Shown: positions 15,752 to 26,573, counted from the first letter of the stretch. The stretch: 32,150 nt of DNA from DALYLB01 sp046154695 (GCA_046154695.1 JBJXFI010000260.1:1-32150); one strand, 5' to 3'. The notes: generated by a model from the sequence alone, not told the origin. A program made the numbers and translations.

Positions 15752-16977
15752 TGAACACGAACTACGCTCCGCCCGCGGAACTCAAAAAATATGAAGGGAT
15801 GGCCTTCGGGATCGGCCTGATCGGCCTGCTCGCATGGGCGGTCTCGCTGAGCGTCAGCGGCGATTCCTCGGATAACCTGTTCCGCTCGTATCTTGTGGCG
15901 TATGTCTTCTGGGTCGGAATTTCGCTCGGCAGCCTGGGATTGCTGATGGTGCAGTATCTCGGCGGCGCCGGATGGGGGCTCGTGATTCGCCGGCTGCTCG
16001 AAGCCGGATCGCACACGCTGGTGCTGATGGCGGTGCTCTTTCTGCCGATTCTGGGCGGGCTGGGAAAACTCTATGAGTGGGTCCATCCCGAGCACGTGAC
16101 GAACGAGACCGCGAAGCGGCTGATCGCGCACAAGGCGCCCTATCTCAACGTGCCGTTCTTTACCGGCCGGGTGGCCCTCTATTTTCTGATCTGGATCGGC
16201 CTGGCGGCGCTGCTGCGTAGATTCTCGAAGCAGCAGGACGACAATGCCGATATGGGCGCGGTGCAGCGCGCGGCGAACTGGAGCGGCCCCGGATTCGTCG
16301 TCTATTCGCTGACAGTGAGCTTCGCGGCCTTCGACTGGATTATGTCGCTCGACGTCGAGTGGTTCTCGACCATCTTCGGGATGCTGACGATCGCCGGGCA
16401 GGGGGTGCTGACGATCGCCTTCCTGATTATCGTCTGCACGATCCTGCAGAAGCACGAGCCGATGTCGCATGTGCTGCGGCCCAAGCATTTTCATGACCTG
16501 GGCAAGCTGCAGCTCGCGGTCGTGATGGTCTGGGCCTATTTCTCCTTCTCGCAGCTCCTGATCATCTGGTCAGGCAACCTGCCGGAAGAGATCCCTTGGT
16601 ATCTGGAGCGCTTTCAGGGAATCTGGCGTTATATCGGCATCGCGCTGATCGTCCTGCATTTCGCGCTGCCGTTCGTGCTGCTGCTTTCGCGCGATTTGAA
16701 GCGGGACGCGCGCCGGCTGAAGTATGTCGCGCTGCTCCTGATATTGATGCGATTCGTGGATCTGGTGTGGGTGATGGTGCCGGAGTTCGTCAACCGCCAC
16801 GCGGAGGGCGCGGCCCACGCAAGCCACACGATGCTCTATGTCGCGTGCGCGCTGGCCACGATCGGCCTGGGCGGCGTCTGGACCGGCTGGTTTTTCATGC
16901 AGATGCGCCGTCGCGCGATGGTTCCGTTCAACGACCCGCAGCTCGCCGAAGCGATGGCGGCCGGCGGGCACCACTGA
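15751..16977 (+). CDS. actF: Alternative complex III subunit ActF, membrane protein
   Basis: This 408-aa protein has about ten transmembrane helices and is the second large membrane subunit of ACIII, related to ActC. Conserved-looking stretches include FWVGISLGSLGLLMVQYL, FDWIMSLDVEWFSTIFGM and FHDLGKLQLAVVMVWAYFSFSQLLIIW, the last being a strong ActF hallmark. The start ATG overlaps the actE stop codon. A short 43-bp gap separates it from the next small membrane protein. Confidence 0.94.
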   Translation: MNTNYAPPAELKKYEGMAFGIGLIGLLAWAVSLSVSGDSSDNLFRSYLVAYVFWVGISLGSLGLLMVQYLGGAGWGLVIRRLLEAGSHTLVLMAVLFLPILGGLGKLYEWVHPEHVTNETAKRLIAHKAPYLNVPFFTGRVALYFLIWIGLAALLRRFSKQQDDNADMGAVQRAANWSGPGFVVYSLTVSFAAFDWIMSLDVEWFSTIFGMLTIAGQGVLTIAFLIIVCTILQKHEPMSHVLRPKHFHDLGKLQLAVVMVWAYFSFSQLLIIWSGNLPEEIPWYLERFQGIWRYIGIALIVLHFALPFVLLLSRDLKRDARRLKYVALLLILMRFVDLVWVMVPEFVNRHAEGAAHASHTMLYVACALATIGLGGVWTGWFFMQMRRRAMVPFNDPQLAEAMAAGGHH

Positions 16978-17020
16978 GCGCCGAAAACGAACAATACGCA
17001 GGCAGTCGAAGGAAAACGTG

Positions 17021-17539
17021 ATGAGCGAGCACAACGATCACAATCCGCAACCGGAAAGTTCGAGGATTACGGCGCAGCCGATCCTGATGTTTCTGATTAT
17101 TCTCGGCGTCTCCACCGCCCTGGTCTTCGTCATCGTCAAGGGCCTGATGTGGGGGTTTAACAAGATGGACGAGATGAATCCGCCGACGCCGGCGACCACG
17201 GTCGCCACCGACGAGCGCAAGCTTCCGCCCGAGCCGCGGCTTCAGGGCGCGCCGACGGGCGGCTCGACGGCGACGAGCGACGTCGTCTCGCCGCTGCCCC
17301 TGGATGAGATGAAGATCTATCGCGAGCAGGTCGAGCAGAAGGCCGCCTCGTATGGCTGGGTCAACAAGGAAGCGGGCGTCGCCCGCATCCCGATCGACCG
17401 CGCCAAGGAGCTGATCGTCGAGAAGGGGCTCCCGATGGGCTCCGACGCCATCGCCGCCGGCATCGAAAAGGCCGCCGCGGTGCGCAAACAGATGCTCAAC
17501 GCCGACGCGAACGCCGGACGGGGCATCGTCCGGCAGTAA
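17021..17539 (+). CDS. Single-TM protein of the ACIII-caa3 cluster, function unknown
   Basis: This 172-aa protein has a short His/Asn-rich N-terminus, one transmembrane helix (about residues 21-46), a Pro/Thr-rich linker, and a C-terminal segment reading MKIYREQVEQKAASYGWVNK followed by VARIPIDRAKELIVEKGLP. I recall small proteins with the same 'YGWvd...gvvRIPIdrAmelL..rGLP' pattern between act and cox genes in Acidobacteriota and related phyla, but I know of no proven function. The domain would sit outside the membrane, beside the cytochrome modules. The ATG at 17021 is chosen because the frame upstream is the actF gene; AAGGAAAAC gives a weak ribosome site. It may be an assembly factor or an accessory subunit holding ACIII and the oxidase together. 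Confidence 0.85.
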   Translation: MSEHNDHNPQPESSRITAQPILMFLIILGVSTALVFVIVKGLMWGFNKMDEMNPPTPATTVATDERKLPPEPRLQGAPTGGSTATSDVVSPLPLDEMKIYREQVEQKAASYGWVNKEAGVARIPIDRAKELIVEKGLPMGSDAIAAGIEKAAAVRKQMLNADANAGRGIVRQ

Positions 17540-17560
17540 TGCGGTGATAACGAGGTAATT

Positions 17561-18454
17561 ATGTTTTTCAGCAGTACTCGATGCATCGGAAGAGCGGGGA
17601 AGACGGGACCGGCGCTGTGCGCCGCGATCGCGCTGCTCTCGGCGTTGTGCATCGCGGGATATTCGCAGCCGGCGAGCCAGCGCCCGCCCGTGCTGCGGGA
17701 TGTGAACATCGACCAGCTCCTGAACAATCAGGTCCCGCTCGACCTCGAATTTCGGGACGAGACCGGAAAGCCCGTTCGGCTTCAGGACTATTTCAAGGAC
17801 AAGCCCGTCATTCTCTCGCTGGTCTATTTCGACTGTCCGCAGTTGTGCACGATGGAGCTGACCGGGCTGCTCGGCTGTTTCAAGACGCTGCCGATGATGG
17901 CGGGCAAGGATTTTGTCAGCGTGACGGTCAGCTTCGATCCGCGGGAGAAACCCGCGCTGGCCGCGGCGAAGAAGGAAGAGTATCTCCGCCGCCTCGCCAA
18001 ACCCGAGGCCGTTCCCGGCTGGCATTTTCTGACCGGCGACGAAGCGCAGATCGAGGCGTTGACCCGTTCGGTCGGCTTCCGGTTCGTCTGGGACCCGGTG
18101 ACCAAACAGTACGCCCACTCCTCCGGCATCATCATCCTGACGCCGCAGGGCAAGGTCTCCCGATACTTTTTCGGGATCGAGTACGCGCCGCGCGACGTCC
18201 GATTCGGATTGATCGACGCCTCGCAGGGCAAGGTCGGCTCGCTCGCGGATCAACTCATTCTCTATTGTTATCAGTACGATCCGGAACGCGGAACGTACGG
18301 GCTGGTCATGACGCGATTGCTGCGAATCTTCGGCGGCATTACGATCGTGACCCTGGTTGCACTCATTCTGTTTCTGAGGCGCAAGGATAAACAGAAGCAG
18401 GCCGAATGGGCGCGGACGGCGGGGGCGGGGACCGTCCTGCCGAGGGCCAATTAG
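17561..18454 (+). CDS. SCO1/SenC-type copper chaperone for the CuA site
   Basis: This 297-aa thioredoxin-fold protein delivers copper to the CuA centre of cytochrome oxidase subunit II. The copper ligands are Cys92 and Cys96 (DCPQLCTM) and His186 (QYAHSSG). An N-terminal hydrophobic stretch (18-34) acts as anchor or signal. A second hydrophobic helix lies near the C-terminus (about 255-277), followed by a basic tail. The C-terminal helix gives a two-anchor layout seen in SCO proteins of ACIII clusters. It sits immediately before coxB, its expected client. Confidence 0.93.
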   Translation: MFFSSTRCIGRAGKTGPALCAAIALLSALCIAGYSQPASQRPPVLRDVNIDQLLNNQVPLDLEFRDETGKPVRLQDYFKDKPVILSLVYFDCPQLCTMELTGLLGCFKTLPMMAGKDFVSVTVSFDPREKPALAAAKKEEYLRRLAKPEAVPGWHFLTGDEAQIEALTRSVGFRFVWDPVTKQYAHSSGIIILTPQGKVSRYFFGIEYAPRDVRFGLIDASQGKVGSLADQLILYCYQYDPERGTYGLVMTRLLRIFGGITIVTLVALILFLRRKDKQKQAEWARTAGAGTVLPRAN

Positions 18455-18541
18455 GCGCGCCTGTTTCCGGCCGGACGGCTGTAGCCAAACCGGCAAGCGA
18501 ACGCAGCGGTTCGCCGCAGAACAAACATCGTGAATTCAATT

Positions 18542-19588
<1,047 letters not shown>

Positions 19589-19650
19589 TTATCAATTCGG
19601 CCCCGGTCGGCTCCGGCCGCGGCCGGGGGACGACTGGCAGGGATGCAATT

Positions 19651-21303
<1,653 letters not shown>

Positions 21304-21307
21304 ATCG

Positions 21308-21404
21308 GTAGCCGGTAGTCGGTTCGCCTTGTTCCTGACAGTTGGGTGGCTTTCTTTTCGCCGTACCAGCGACCATCAACCGGACAAACCGACCACCGGC
21401 AACC
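21308..21404. repeat. Degenerate heptamer repeats, coxA-coxC gap
   Basis: GTAGCCGGTAGTCGGTT (21308-21324) faces units such as CCGGACA and ACCGACC at 21371-21404. These are the same sequence type as in the actA-actB and actC-actD gaps. The arms are inverted relative to each other and more eroded here. Confidence 0.5.
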
Positions 21405-21418
21405 AGGGAGAACTCATC

Positions 21419-22111
21419 TTGGCTGAGAGTCACGCACATATTCGCGGACTTGCCCATCACTTTTCCTCGATGGAGCAACAGAAGGAGGCCGGAACGGTCG
21501 GCATGTGGCTGTTCCTGATCACCGAGATCATGTTTTTCGGCGGTCTGTTCCTGGCCTACACGGTCTTCCGCATCAAGTATCCGGTCGGCTTTCTGCAGGG
21601 CAGCCACCTGCTCGACGTCAATCTCGGCGGGTTGAACACCGTCGTTCTGATCGTCAGCAGCTTGACGATGGCCATGGCCGTCTATTATTCGCAGCGGGGC
21701 GACAAGAAGAAGCTGGTCGCGTTTCTTTTCCTGACGCTCGTGCTCGGATGCACCTTCCTGGTGGTCAAATATTTCGAGTACAAAGAGAAGTTCGACCACC
21801 ACCTTTTCCCGGCGGCCACGATGTATCACCCGCACGAAGAGGGCGATCACAGCGTCGCGAAGGAGCACCAGCAGCCCGTCCGCGTCTTCCTCTGGATCTA
21901 TTTTCTGATGACGGGGCTGCACGCGCTGCATATGATCATCGGCGCGGGGATTCTGATCACGCTGATCATCATGGCGCAGCGGGGGAGGTTCGACGAAGTA
22001 TACAACTCACCGATTGAAATCAGCGGATTATACTGGCACTTCGTCGATATCGTGTGGATCTTCCTCTTCCCCCTGCTGTATCTGACCGGCGCGCATTTGA
22101 GCAGCCACTGA
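21419..22111 (+). CDS. coxC: Cytochrome c oxidase subunit III
   Basis: This 230-aa membrane protein has five helices, as in bacterial caa3-type subunit III. Landmarks are GMWLFLITEIMFFGGLF at the N-terminus, YFEYKEKFDHH, GLHALHMIIG and the end YWHFVDIVWIFLFPLLYL. Subunit III stabilises the proton-uptake path of subunit I. The best start is TTG 21419 (then Ala-Glu-Ser-His), with AGGGAG 8 nt upstream. The frame is open further 5' but overlaps coxA and repeats, so a longer protein is unlikely. No ATG suits this start, so expression may be tuned by the TTG. Confidence 0.93.
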   Translation: MAESHAHIRGLAHHFSSMEQQKEAGTVGMWLFLITEIMFFGGLFLAYTVFRIKYPVGFLQGSHLLDVNLGGLNTVVLIVSSLTMAMAVYYSQRGDKKKLVAFLFLTLVLGCTFLVVKYFEYKEKFDHHLFPAATMYHPHEEGDHSVAKEHQQPVRVFLWIYFLMTGLHALHMIIGAGILITLIIMAQRGRFDEVYNSPIEISGLYWHFVDIVWIFLFPLLYLTGAHLSSH

Positions 22112-22143
22112 AAGAAGACATTATCAGAGAGGATTGAAGCGCA

Positions 22144-22473
22144 ATGGCCGAACACTCATCCGAACATCACGCCGTCCCGATCAAGTATTACATCGGCGTC
22201 TTTTTGCTGCTGATGGTCCTGACGGCGCTCACTGTCGTGGTCGCCAAGATCGACCTGGAGAACGTCTGGGGGCCGCTCAACATCATCGTGGCGATGACCA
22301 TCGCGGTGATCAAGGCGACCGCCGTCGTGCTGATCTTCATGCACGTCCGGTGGAGCTCCAAACTCACGCAGGTCGCGGTGGTCGCGGCCCTCTTCTGGCT
22401 GATGATCCTGCTGGTCTTCACGGTGAGCGATTACCTGACGCGCGACGGCTGGCCGACCACCCTGGGGCAATAA
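22144..22473 (+). CDS. coxD: Cytochrome c oxidase subunit IV (COX4_pro type)
   Basis: This 109-aa protein has three transmembrane helices (about 15-35, 45-68 and 78-98) and the typical core IKATAVVLIFMHVRWSSKL. It is a small accessory subunit of caa3 oxidases. ATG 22144 is preceded by GAGAGGATTG. It is the last gene of the act-cox operon; a strong terminator starts 28 nt downstream. Confidence 0.92.
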   Translation: MAEHSSEHHAVPIKYYIGVFLLLMVLTALTVVVAKIDLENVWGPLNIIVAMTIAVIKATAVVLIFMHVRWSSKLTQVAVVAALFWLMILLVFTVSDYLTRDGWPTTLGQ

Positions 22474-22500
22474 CCGGGGATGGCCGCGATGGAAATGAAA

Positions 22501-22550
22501 AATGCCGCCGGAAGGGCTTTCAGCCTTTCTGGCGGCATTTCTGTTTTTCG
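22501..22550 (+). terminator. Rho-independent terminator of the act-cox operon
   Basis: AATGCCGCCGGAAGGGCT (22501-22518) pairs with AGCCTTTCTGGCGGCATT (22522-22539) with few mismatches and a tight TTC loop. A T-rich run (TCTGTTTTTC) follows. The position just after coxD fits the operon end. Confidence 0.85.
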
Positions 22551-22557
22551 CGCGCTT

Positions 22558-22695
22558 TCAGAGAAACGGGACTCCCTCATACACCTCGTGGAGCGCGAGC
22601 CGGCAGTCGAGCGATGGAATCTCCAGGACCGCCGATAATCCTCCCGCGTCTTCCCGAACCCAGCCGTCTCCCTGTCGCAGGTACCGGGTCGCCAT
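22558..22695 (-). pseudogene. C-terminal remnant of a Uma2-family protein
   Basis: Read on the minus strand, 45 residues end at a TGA: YLRQGDGWVREDAGGLSAVL followed by EIPSLDCRLALHEVYEGVPFL. This is the usual C-terminal pattern of Uma2-family putative endonucleases (DUF820, PD-(D/E)XK fold), where a G-W line is followed by 'lPSl.c.l.l.evY.gv.F'. The catalytic core is absent, and an in-frame TAG lies 7 codons upstream of the nominal ATG. It is therefore a decayed fragment. Uma2 genes are highly mobile and multi-copy in such genomes. Confidence 0.7.
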
Positions 22696-22737
22696 CGGCG
22701 CGCGGGCGCCGGGCTATTCACGCGCGCCCTCACAATC

Positions 22738-22761
22738 GGCACAAGCTGGACAGCTTGTGCC
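22738..22761. repeat. Perfect hairpin, GGCACAAGCTG arms
   Basis: GGCACAAGCTG (22738-22748) and CAGCTTGTGCC (22751-22761) form an 11-bp perfect stem with a 2-nt centre. It sits next to the Uma2 remnant and 28 nt beyond the stop of the secreted protein. I recall the same unit as a frequent intergenic repeat in Acidobacteriota and Planctomycetota genomes; this should be checked by search. Confidence 0.8.
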
Positions 22762-22788
22762 ACCATGCCGCGCGACATGAACGACTTC

Positions 22789-24669
22789 TCAGATAATCCC
22801 CTCACAGGTCGAGAGCATCGCCTTGGCGCGGACGACCGGGTTGGAGAGCGTGCGGACGATCGTCAGCAGCGAGGTGAAATGCTCGCGCGAGAGCTTGGAG
22901 ATGGCGTCGGTGATCGTGAGCGGGCTTTGATAGAGCTTCTGCCCGTAATAGGACTGATCGAGCGAGAGGGCGCGATTGACGGTCAGGCTGCCGTCGATCT
23001 TTTCGGCGCCGTTTACGGTCTCGGCGCAGCGGCTCAGGTATTCGAGGGCCTGCGCGGCGTCGAAGCGGGCATAGATCGAGGCGATGCCCGCCAGCATGGC
23101 GAGCCGTTCGGTGCCGGGCGAGAGCGAGGAGGCGAGATTGGAGACCTCCGAGAGCAGTTCGGCCACTTTCTGCGGATTTCGGTTTCCGCCCTCGGTCAGC
23201 GAGGTCGCGATCAGCGTCAACAGATAGCCCTTGCGCACCGGATCGCTGTCCTCGCGAATCCAGTTGCGCGCCTCGTCGAATTTTCCGGCGGCCAATTCGT
23301 CGCGGGCGATGTCGAAGGCGATGAACTCGCGGGCCTGGGTTCGCAGCGTCGTGTCCGAAATCCGGCCGACCAGCTCCATGGCTTTCGGGTAGTCCTTCTT
23401 GCTCGTCGCCGACCGGGCGGCGTCGAAGAAGAGCTTGTTTTTGCGGGCCGGATTCGACTGCACGCTCTCGGCCCGCTGGATCAGATCGTCGGCGGTGGGG
23501 ATCGGCGTGTCGCGATTCGTCGTGAACGACGTCACGGCATCGCCGGCGGCGACCCGCAGATTCGGATTGAGCGACGAGAGCAGCACCGTCCGCCGCTCCA
23601 CGAGCGGATCGACCGCCGCGGGCAGCCAGGTCCGCATCGCCGGCAGCAGCACCGTGTCGATGAACATCAGGTCGTCGTATTCGCTCGCGCGCAGCGGCCC
23701 GTACATCTCCAGATACCGCTCCGGCTGCAGCATCAGCGAGGCGCAGAGCCGCAGGTACCGCACCGCCAGTTCGGGATCGACCTGCACCTTTTCGAGCCCG
23801 GTTCCGTAGTCCATGTTGTAGACCAGACCGAGCCGCCCCGTGGCCGGATCGTAGAAGGGCACGTTCTTCGAGACCAGAATGTAGGGCGAGAGAAGAAACA
23901 GCTCCTTGACCGTCGGGAATTTCCGCGTCTCCATGTTCTGCAGCAGCGCGTTGATGTAATTGCGCGCGAGCGCGGGGTCCTTCAGGCGAAGCTGCCCGAG
24001 GAACTCCAGCGTCCAGACGGTGAACTGCTCGCCGGTCGCCTGATTGGCCATCGCCACGGCGCGCTGCGGATTCGCGCTGACCATCTCCTTCGCCGCCGAA
24101 AACGTCCCCTCGGACTTGTTCAGGACCTGCGTGAAGGCCTTGCTCTCGGACAGACGCTCGATGAACTGCTGCGCCAGCGCCTGATCGAAGCTGCTCGCGA
24201 TATTGATGATTCCCCGCAGGTGAGTGTGGTGGCTGTACTTGACCGTGTCGTCGTTCATCCGGCTCAGATTTCCCTCGACCTGCCGCTCGGCCTTGTCGTA
24301 CAGGTAGTTGAGCAGCTCCCGGCATCGCTCCATCTTGTATCGCATCAGCTTCGCGACGAGCGAGCGCGCGATCGGCAGGCTGATCGAGAGGTTGTCGATC
24401 TGCTTCACGTCTTCCAGGATCAGATCGAGCTGGTCGATCGCCGTCCGCGTGAGCAATTTCCGCGCTTCGGCGCCCTCTTCCGCGGGACCGGCGCTCTCCT
24501 TCCCCTCCGTCTGGACAGCGGCGCGCGTCGGCGCGGGCTTGACGGCCGCCGGCCGGTTCGTTTTCGGAGCCGGACTCGGATTCGGGGGGGATTGCGCGAG
24601 AACGGCCGCCCCCAGCAGGGAGACGGACAGCCCCACGCGCAGAGACTCGCCAGCGGTGAACTTGAACAT
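22789..24669 (-). CDS. Secreted or anchored protein of unknown function
   Basis: This is a 626-aa protein. ATG 24669 is preferred: it has a GAGGTG site just upstream and gives a signal peptide (FTAGESLRVGLSVSLLGAAV, then LAQ). The frame is open upstream but reads as non-coding there. After a Pro/Ala-rich linker (about 27-70) the rest is strongly alpha-helical with repeated Ala/Leu/Arg heptad-like units (for example ARSLVAKLMRYKMERCRELL, ARAMLST-type elements). The second half has several 'A...L...I.D...R..A' units, so a TPR- or HEAT-like solenoid is possible. No catalytic motif is seen. I recall similar uncharacterised proteins in Acidobacteriota. A scaffold or protein-binding role in the cell envelope is a guess. 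Confidence 0.85.
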   Translation of the reverse strand: MFKFTAGESLRVGLSVSLLGAAVLAQSPPNPSPAPKTNRPAAVKPAPTRAAVQTEGKESAGPAEEGAEARKLLTRTAIDQLDLILEDVKQIDNLSISLPIARSLVAKLMRYKMERCRELLNYLYDKAERQVEGNLSRMNDDTVKYSHHTHLRGIINIASSFDQALAQQFIERLSESKAFTQVLNKSEGTFSAAKEMVSANPQRAVAMANQATGEQFTVWTLEFLGQLRLKDPALARNYINALLQNMETRKFPTVKELFLLSPYILVSKNVPFYDPATGRLGLVYNMDYGTGLEKVQVDPELAVRYLRLCASLMLQPERYLEMYGPLRASEYDDLMFIDTVLLPAMRTWLPAAVDPLVERRTVLLSSLNPNLRVAAGDAVTSFTTNRDTPIPTADDLIQRAESVQSNPARKNKLFFDAARSATSKKDYPKAMELVGRISDTTLRTQAREFIAFDIARDELAAGKFDEARNWIREDSDPVRKGYLLTLIATSLTEGGNRNPQKVAELLSEVSNLASSLSPGTERLAMLAGIASIYARFDAAQALEYLSRCAETVNGAEKIDGSLTVNRALSLDQSYYGQKLYQSPLTITDAISKLSREHFTSLLTIVRTLSNPVVRAKAMLSTCEGII

Positions 24670-25048
24670 GGGCACCTCAGGTTCAGCTTGTGTCTGGCGG
24701 TGAGAACCAAACAGATTTGTTCTGTTTCGAATTCGCTCGGAGACCAGCGCCCTCGAATCCCGAGGAACGGGCGGGGCGTCTGTTTCCGATGGACTACCGT
24801 GGTGTGTGTAGAAGGATCGTTGAAGCGATGACCATCTTGCTTCGATTTGTGGTATTGCTGACGGACAGATCTTGCCGAAGATTTGAAGGTACACGAAGAA
24901 CAGAGGCGGGTCAACAAGCGTTTTTGGCGGGATTGCATGCCGGCGTGAACCTGGAGTAGAGTTCGGCGGCCAAGGGCGCATCCGTTCCCGATTCGGCCAA
25001 TACTTACCCGGTCGCAGGCCCCATTCTTTTATTTGTCGGAGGATTTTG
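24670..25048. other. Divergent intergenic region, no gene seen
   Basis: This 379-bp gap separates the minus-strand secreted protein from the plus-strand accessory locus. It is less GC-rich than its surroundings. Both flanking genes must be transcribed from it. I see no clear promoter pair or strong hairpin, only a short AACAGA/TCTGTT pairing at about 24707-24723. Nothing else is supported. Confidence 0.5.
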
Positions 25049-25846
25049 GTGGCTACCATTCTCTTCGTTCATGGAACCGGCGTTCGCGAGGAAAGCTATA
25101 CCCAGTCGCTGGGGTTGGTTCGCGGCGCGCTCGATCAGGATCGATGGACGGTTGCGTCATGTTTCTGGGGCCAGCGGTTCGGCGCGGATCTGGACCGGGA
25201 GTGCGCCTCCATCCCCAAATTCGCGGAGACGCTCGACGCCGAAAAGCCACTGATGGAGTTGGATCGCAAGATCGCGCTTTGGGGCGCGCTCTATCAGGAC
25301 CCGATGTATGAACTGCGCCTGCATGAGATCCGGTATCAGCGGGACGAGGAGACCGACGAGCAGACGCTGAGAAACCTCGGCCGGCTGAGTCTCGTTGAAA
25401 ACCTCGGGCCAAAATTGAGGAAGACCGCGGCCGACGAGACGATTCTCGATCAGGTGTGGCGTTGCCGTCTGGAGAGGGTCTGGGCCGAAGCGGTTGGGAA
25501 GGTATTGCAGGCGCCCGAATTTCTGGCGATCCGGGCTCGGGCAAATCGTCGCTCATCTACGCGGTCGCCTACGAACTGGGGCTGGGCGAAGTGCTTCGCT
25601 GGTCGATCACCTCGCGAAGCACGGGGCAGCAGGGGCTCTATCAATACGATGCCATCGGCCGGCTGCAGGAGGCGCAGCTCCGATTGCAGGAGGCGCAATT
25701 GGGGCTGCTCCGGAAGGGGAAGCCTCTCGACATCTCCCCGTCGCCGGAACTCGAGCCCGAAGAGGATCGAGGCATCGGCAAATACATCAAGCTCGGGCCG
25801 CTTGGGACCGCGCTGCTGCCCACCGATCGACCGCGCGCCCTGCTGA
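25049..25846 (+). pseudogene. N-terminal part of a hydrolase-like protein, truncated and running into the MoxR gene
   Basis: From GTG 25049 (GGAGG 6 nt upstream) the protein begins VATILFVHGTGVREESYTQ. This pattern, a beta strand followed by an HGTG oxyanion-type loop, suggests an alpha/beta-hydrolase fold. Sensible sequence continues for about 155 residues (to GKVLQAPEF, near 25520). The same frame then turns into Arg/Ser-rich noise where the MoxR coding sequence takes over in another frame. The nucleophile (GxSxG) region is missing. The simplest reading is a deletion that removed the 3' part of this gene and the 5' part of the next. The ribosome site and first half look intact, so a short product could still be made. 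The real gene portion ends near 25520. Confidence 0.6.
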
Positions 25847-26331
25847 TCGACGAGATCGACAAGAGCGACCTCGACCTGCCGAACGATCTGCTGCACGTTT
25901 TTGAGGAAGGCGAATATACCATCCCCGAACTGGAGCGCCTGACGCAATCCGACGTGACCGTCAAGGATCATCAGGGGAATGACGCCCCGATTCATAAAGG
26001 CCGCGTCAAATGCCGGCAGTTCCCCTTCGTCATTCTCACGAGCAATGGGGAGCGGGAGTTTCCCCCGGCGTTCCTGCGGCGGTGTCTGCAACTGGAGATG
26101 AAGAAGCCCGACGACCGCGAGTGGCTCGCCGAGATCGTGCGCGGCCGGCTCGGCGATTCCATCGCCGCCGAGGCCGATCCCCTGATCACGAAATTCCTCG
26201 AAAGCCGCAAGAAAGGGAAGGTCGCCATCGATCAGTTGCTCAATACGCTCTTTCTGCTGAAGAACGATCTGGGCGTGACCAAAGAGGACCATGACGCGCT
26301 GAGCGAGCGGTTGTTGACCAAATTGGGATAG
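25456..26331 (+). CDS. MoxR-like AAA+ ATPase, N-terminally truncated
   Basis: MoxR AAA+ ATPases remodel or activate partner proteins, often together with vWA-domain proteins. The recognisable part begins at ISGDPGSGKSSL (Walker A, about residues 22-33). It continues through AVAYELGLGEVLRWSITSRS and YQYDAIGRL to Walker B ALLIDEIDKSDLDLPNDLL and sensor 1 FVILTSNGEREFPPAFLRR, ending in a helical lid. Family members normally have 30-40 residues before Walker A (a segment like 'l..Al.l.rPLLl'). Here these are replaced by unrelated codons read from the hydrolase gene in a second frame. GTG 25456 is only the first start in frame. ATPase residues are intact, but folding without the N-terminal part is doubtful. 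The next gene encodes its likely vWA-like partner. Confidence 0.85.
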   Translation: MALPSGEGLGRSGWEGIAGARISGDPGSGKSSLIYAVAYELGLGEVLRWSITSRSTGQQGLYQYDAIGRLQEAQLRLQEAQLGLLRKGKPLDISPSPELEPEEDRGIGKYIKLGPLGTALLPTDRPRALLIDEIDKSDLDLPNDLLHVFEEGEYTIPELERLTQSDVTVKDHQGNDAPIHKGRVKCRQFPFVILTSNGEREFPPAFLRRCLQLEMKKPDDREWLAEIVRGRLGDSIAAEADPLITKFLESRKKGKVAIDQLLNTLFLLKNDLGVTKEDHDALSERLLTKLG

Positions 26332-26382
26332 AAATCATCTCCCGGTCCTGTCTTCCCCCGCAACAGGGCGCCTCGAATTTTT

Positions 26383-26524
26383 CTGATGCTAACGGATTTT
26401 GTGGTTGTATTAACAATCGTTCGACATCGGCGTAGGGGCAGCCCCCGTGCCTGCCCCTACGCCCCGTCGGCGATTTTCCATCCGATCGCTCCATGTCTGT
26501 GACCACAAAATCCGTTAGCATCAG
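26383..26524. mobile_element. 142-bp MITE with 23-bp inverted repeats and 8-bp target duplication
   Basis: The left end (26383-26405, beginning CTGATGCTAACGG) and right end (26502-26524) are perfect 23-bp inverted repeats. The element is flanked by an exact direct repeat GAATTTTT (26375-26382 and 26525-26532), as expected for a transposase that makes 8-bp duplications. It has no coding capacity. Inside is a perfect 13-bp hairpin with GGCGTAGGGGCAG arms (26429-26463). It would be moved in trans by a related full-length IS that is not in this window. Confidence 0.92.
26429..26463. repeat. Hairpin repeat inside the MITE
   Basis: GGCGTAGGGGCAG (26429-26441) and CTGCCCCTACGCC (26451-26463) form a perfect 13-bp stem with a 9-nt loop. 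GTAGGGGCAG-type hairpins are common dispersed repeats in several phyla, so this unit may be nested in the MITE or may be part of it. Confidence 0.8.
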
Positions 26525-26573
26525 GAATTTTTGTAGGGTGGATGGCGATTGAAAAATCATACAACCTGCTTCC

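Noticed and set aside
22765..24831. 688-codon plus-strand open frame opposite the secreted protein gene
   Set aside because: Arg/Gly/Asp-rich composition, no motifs; a GC-driven antisense shadow of the minus-strand gene, which has a signal peptide and ribosome site.
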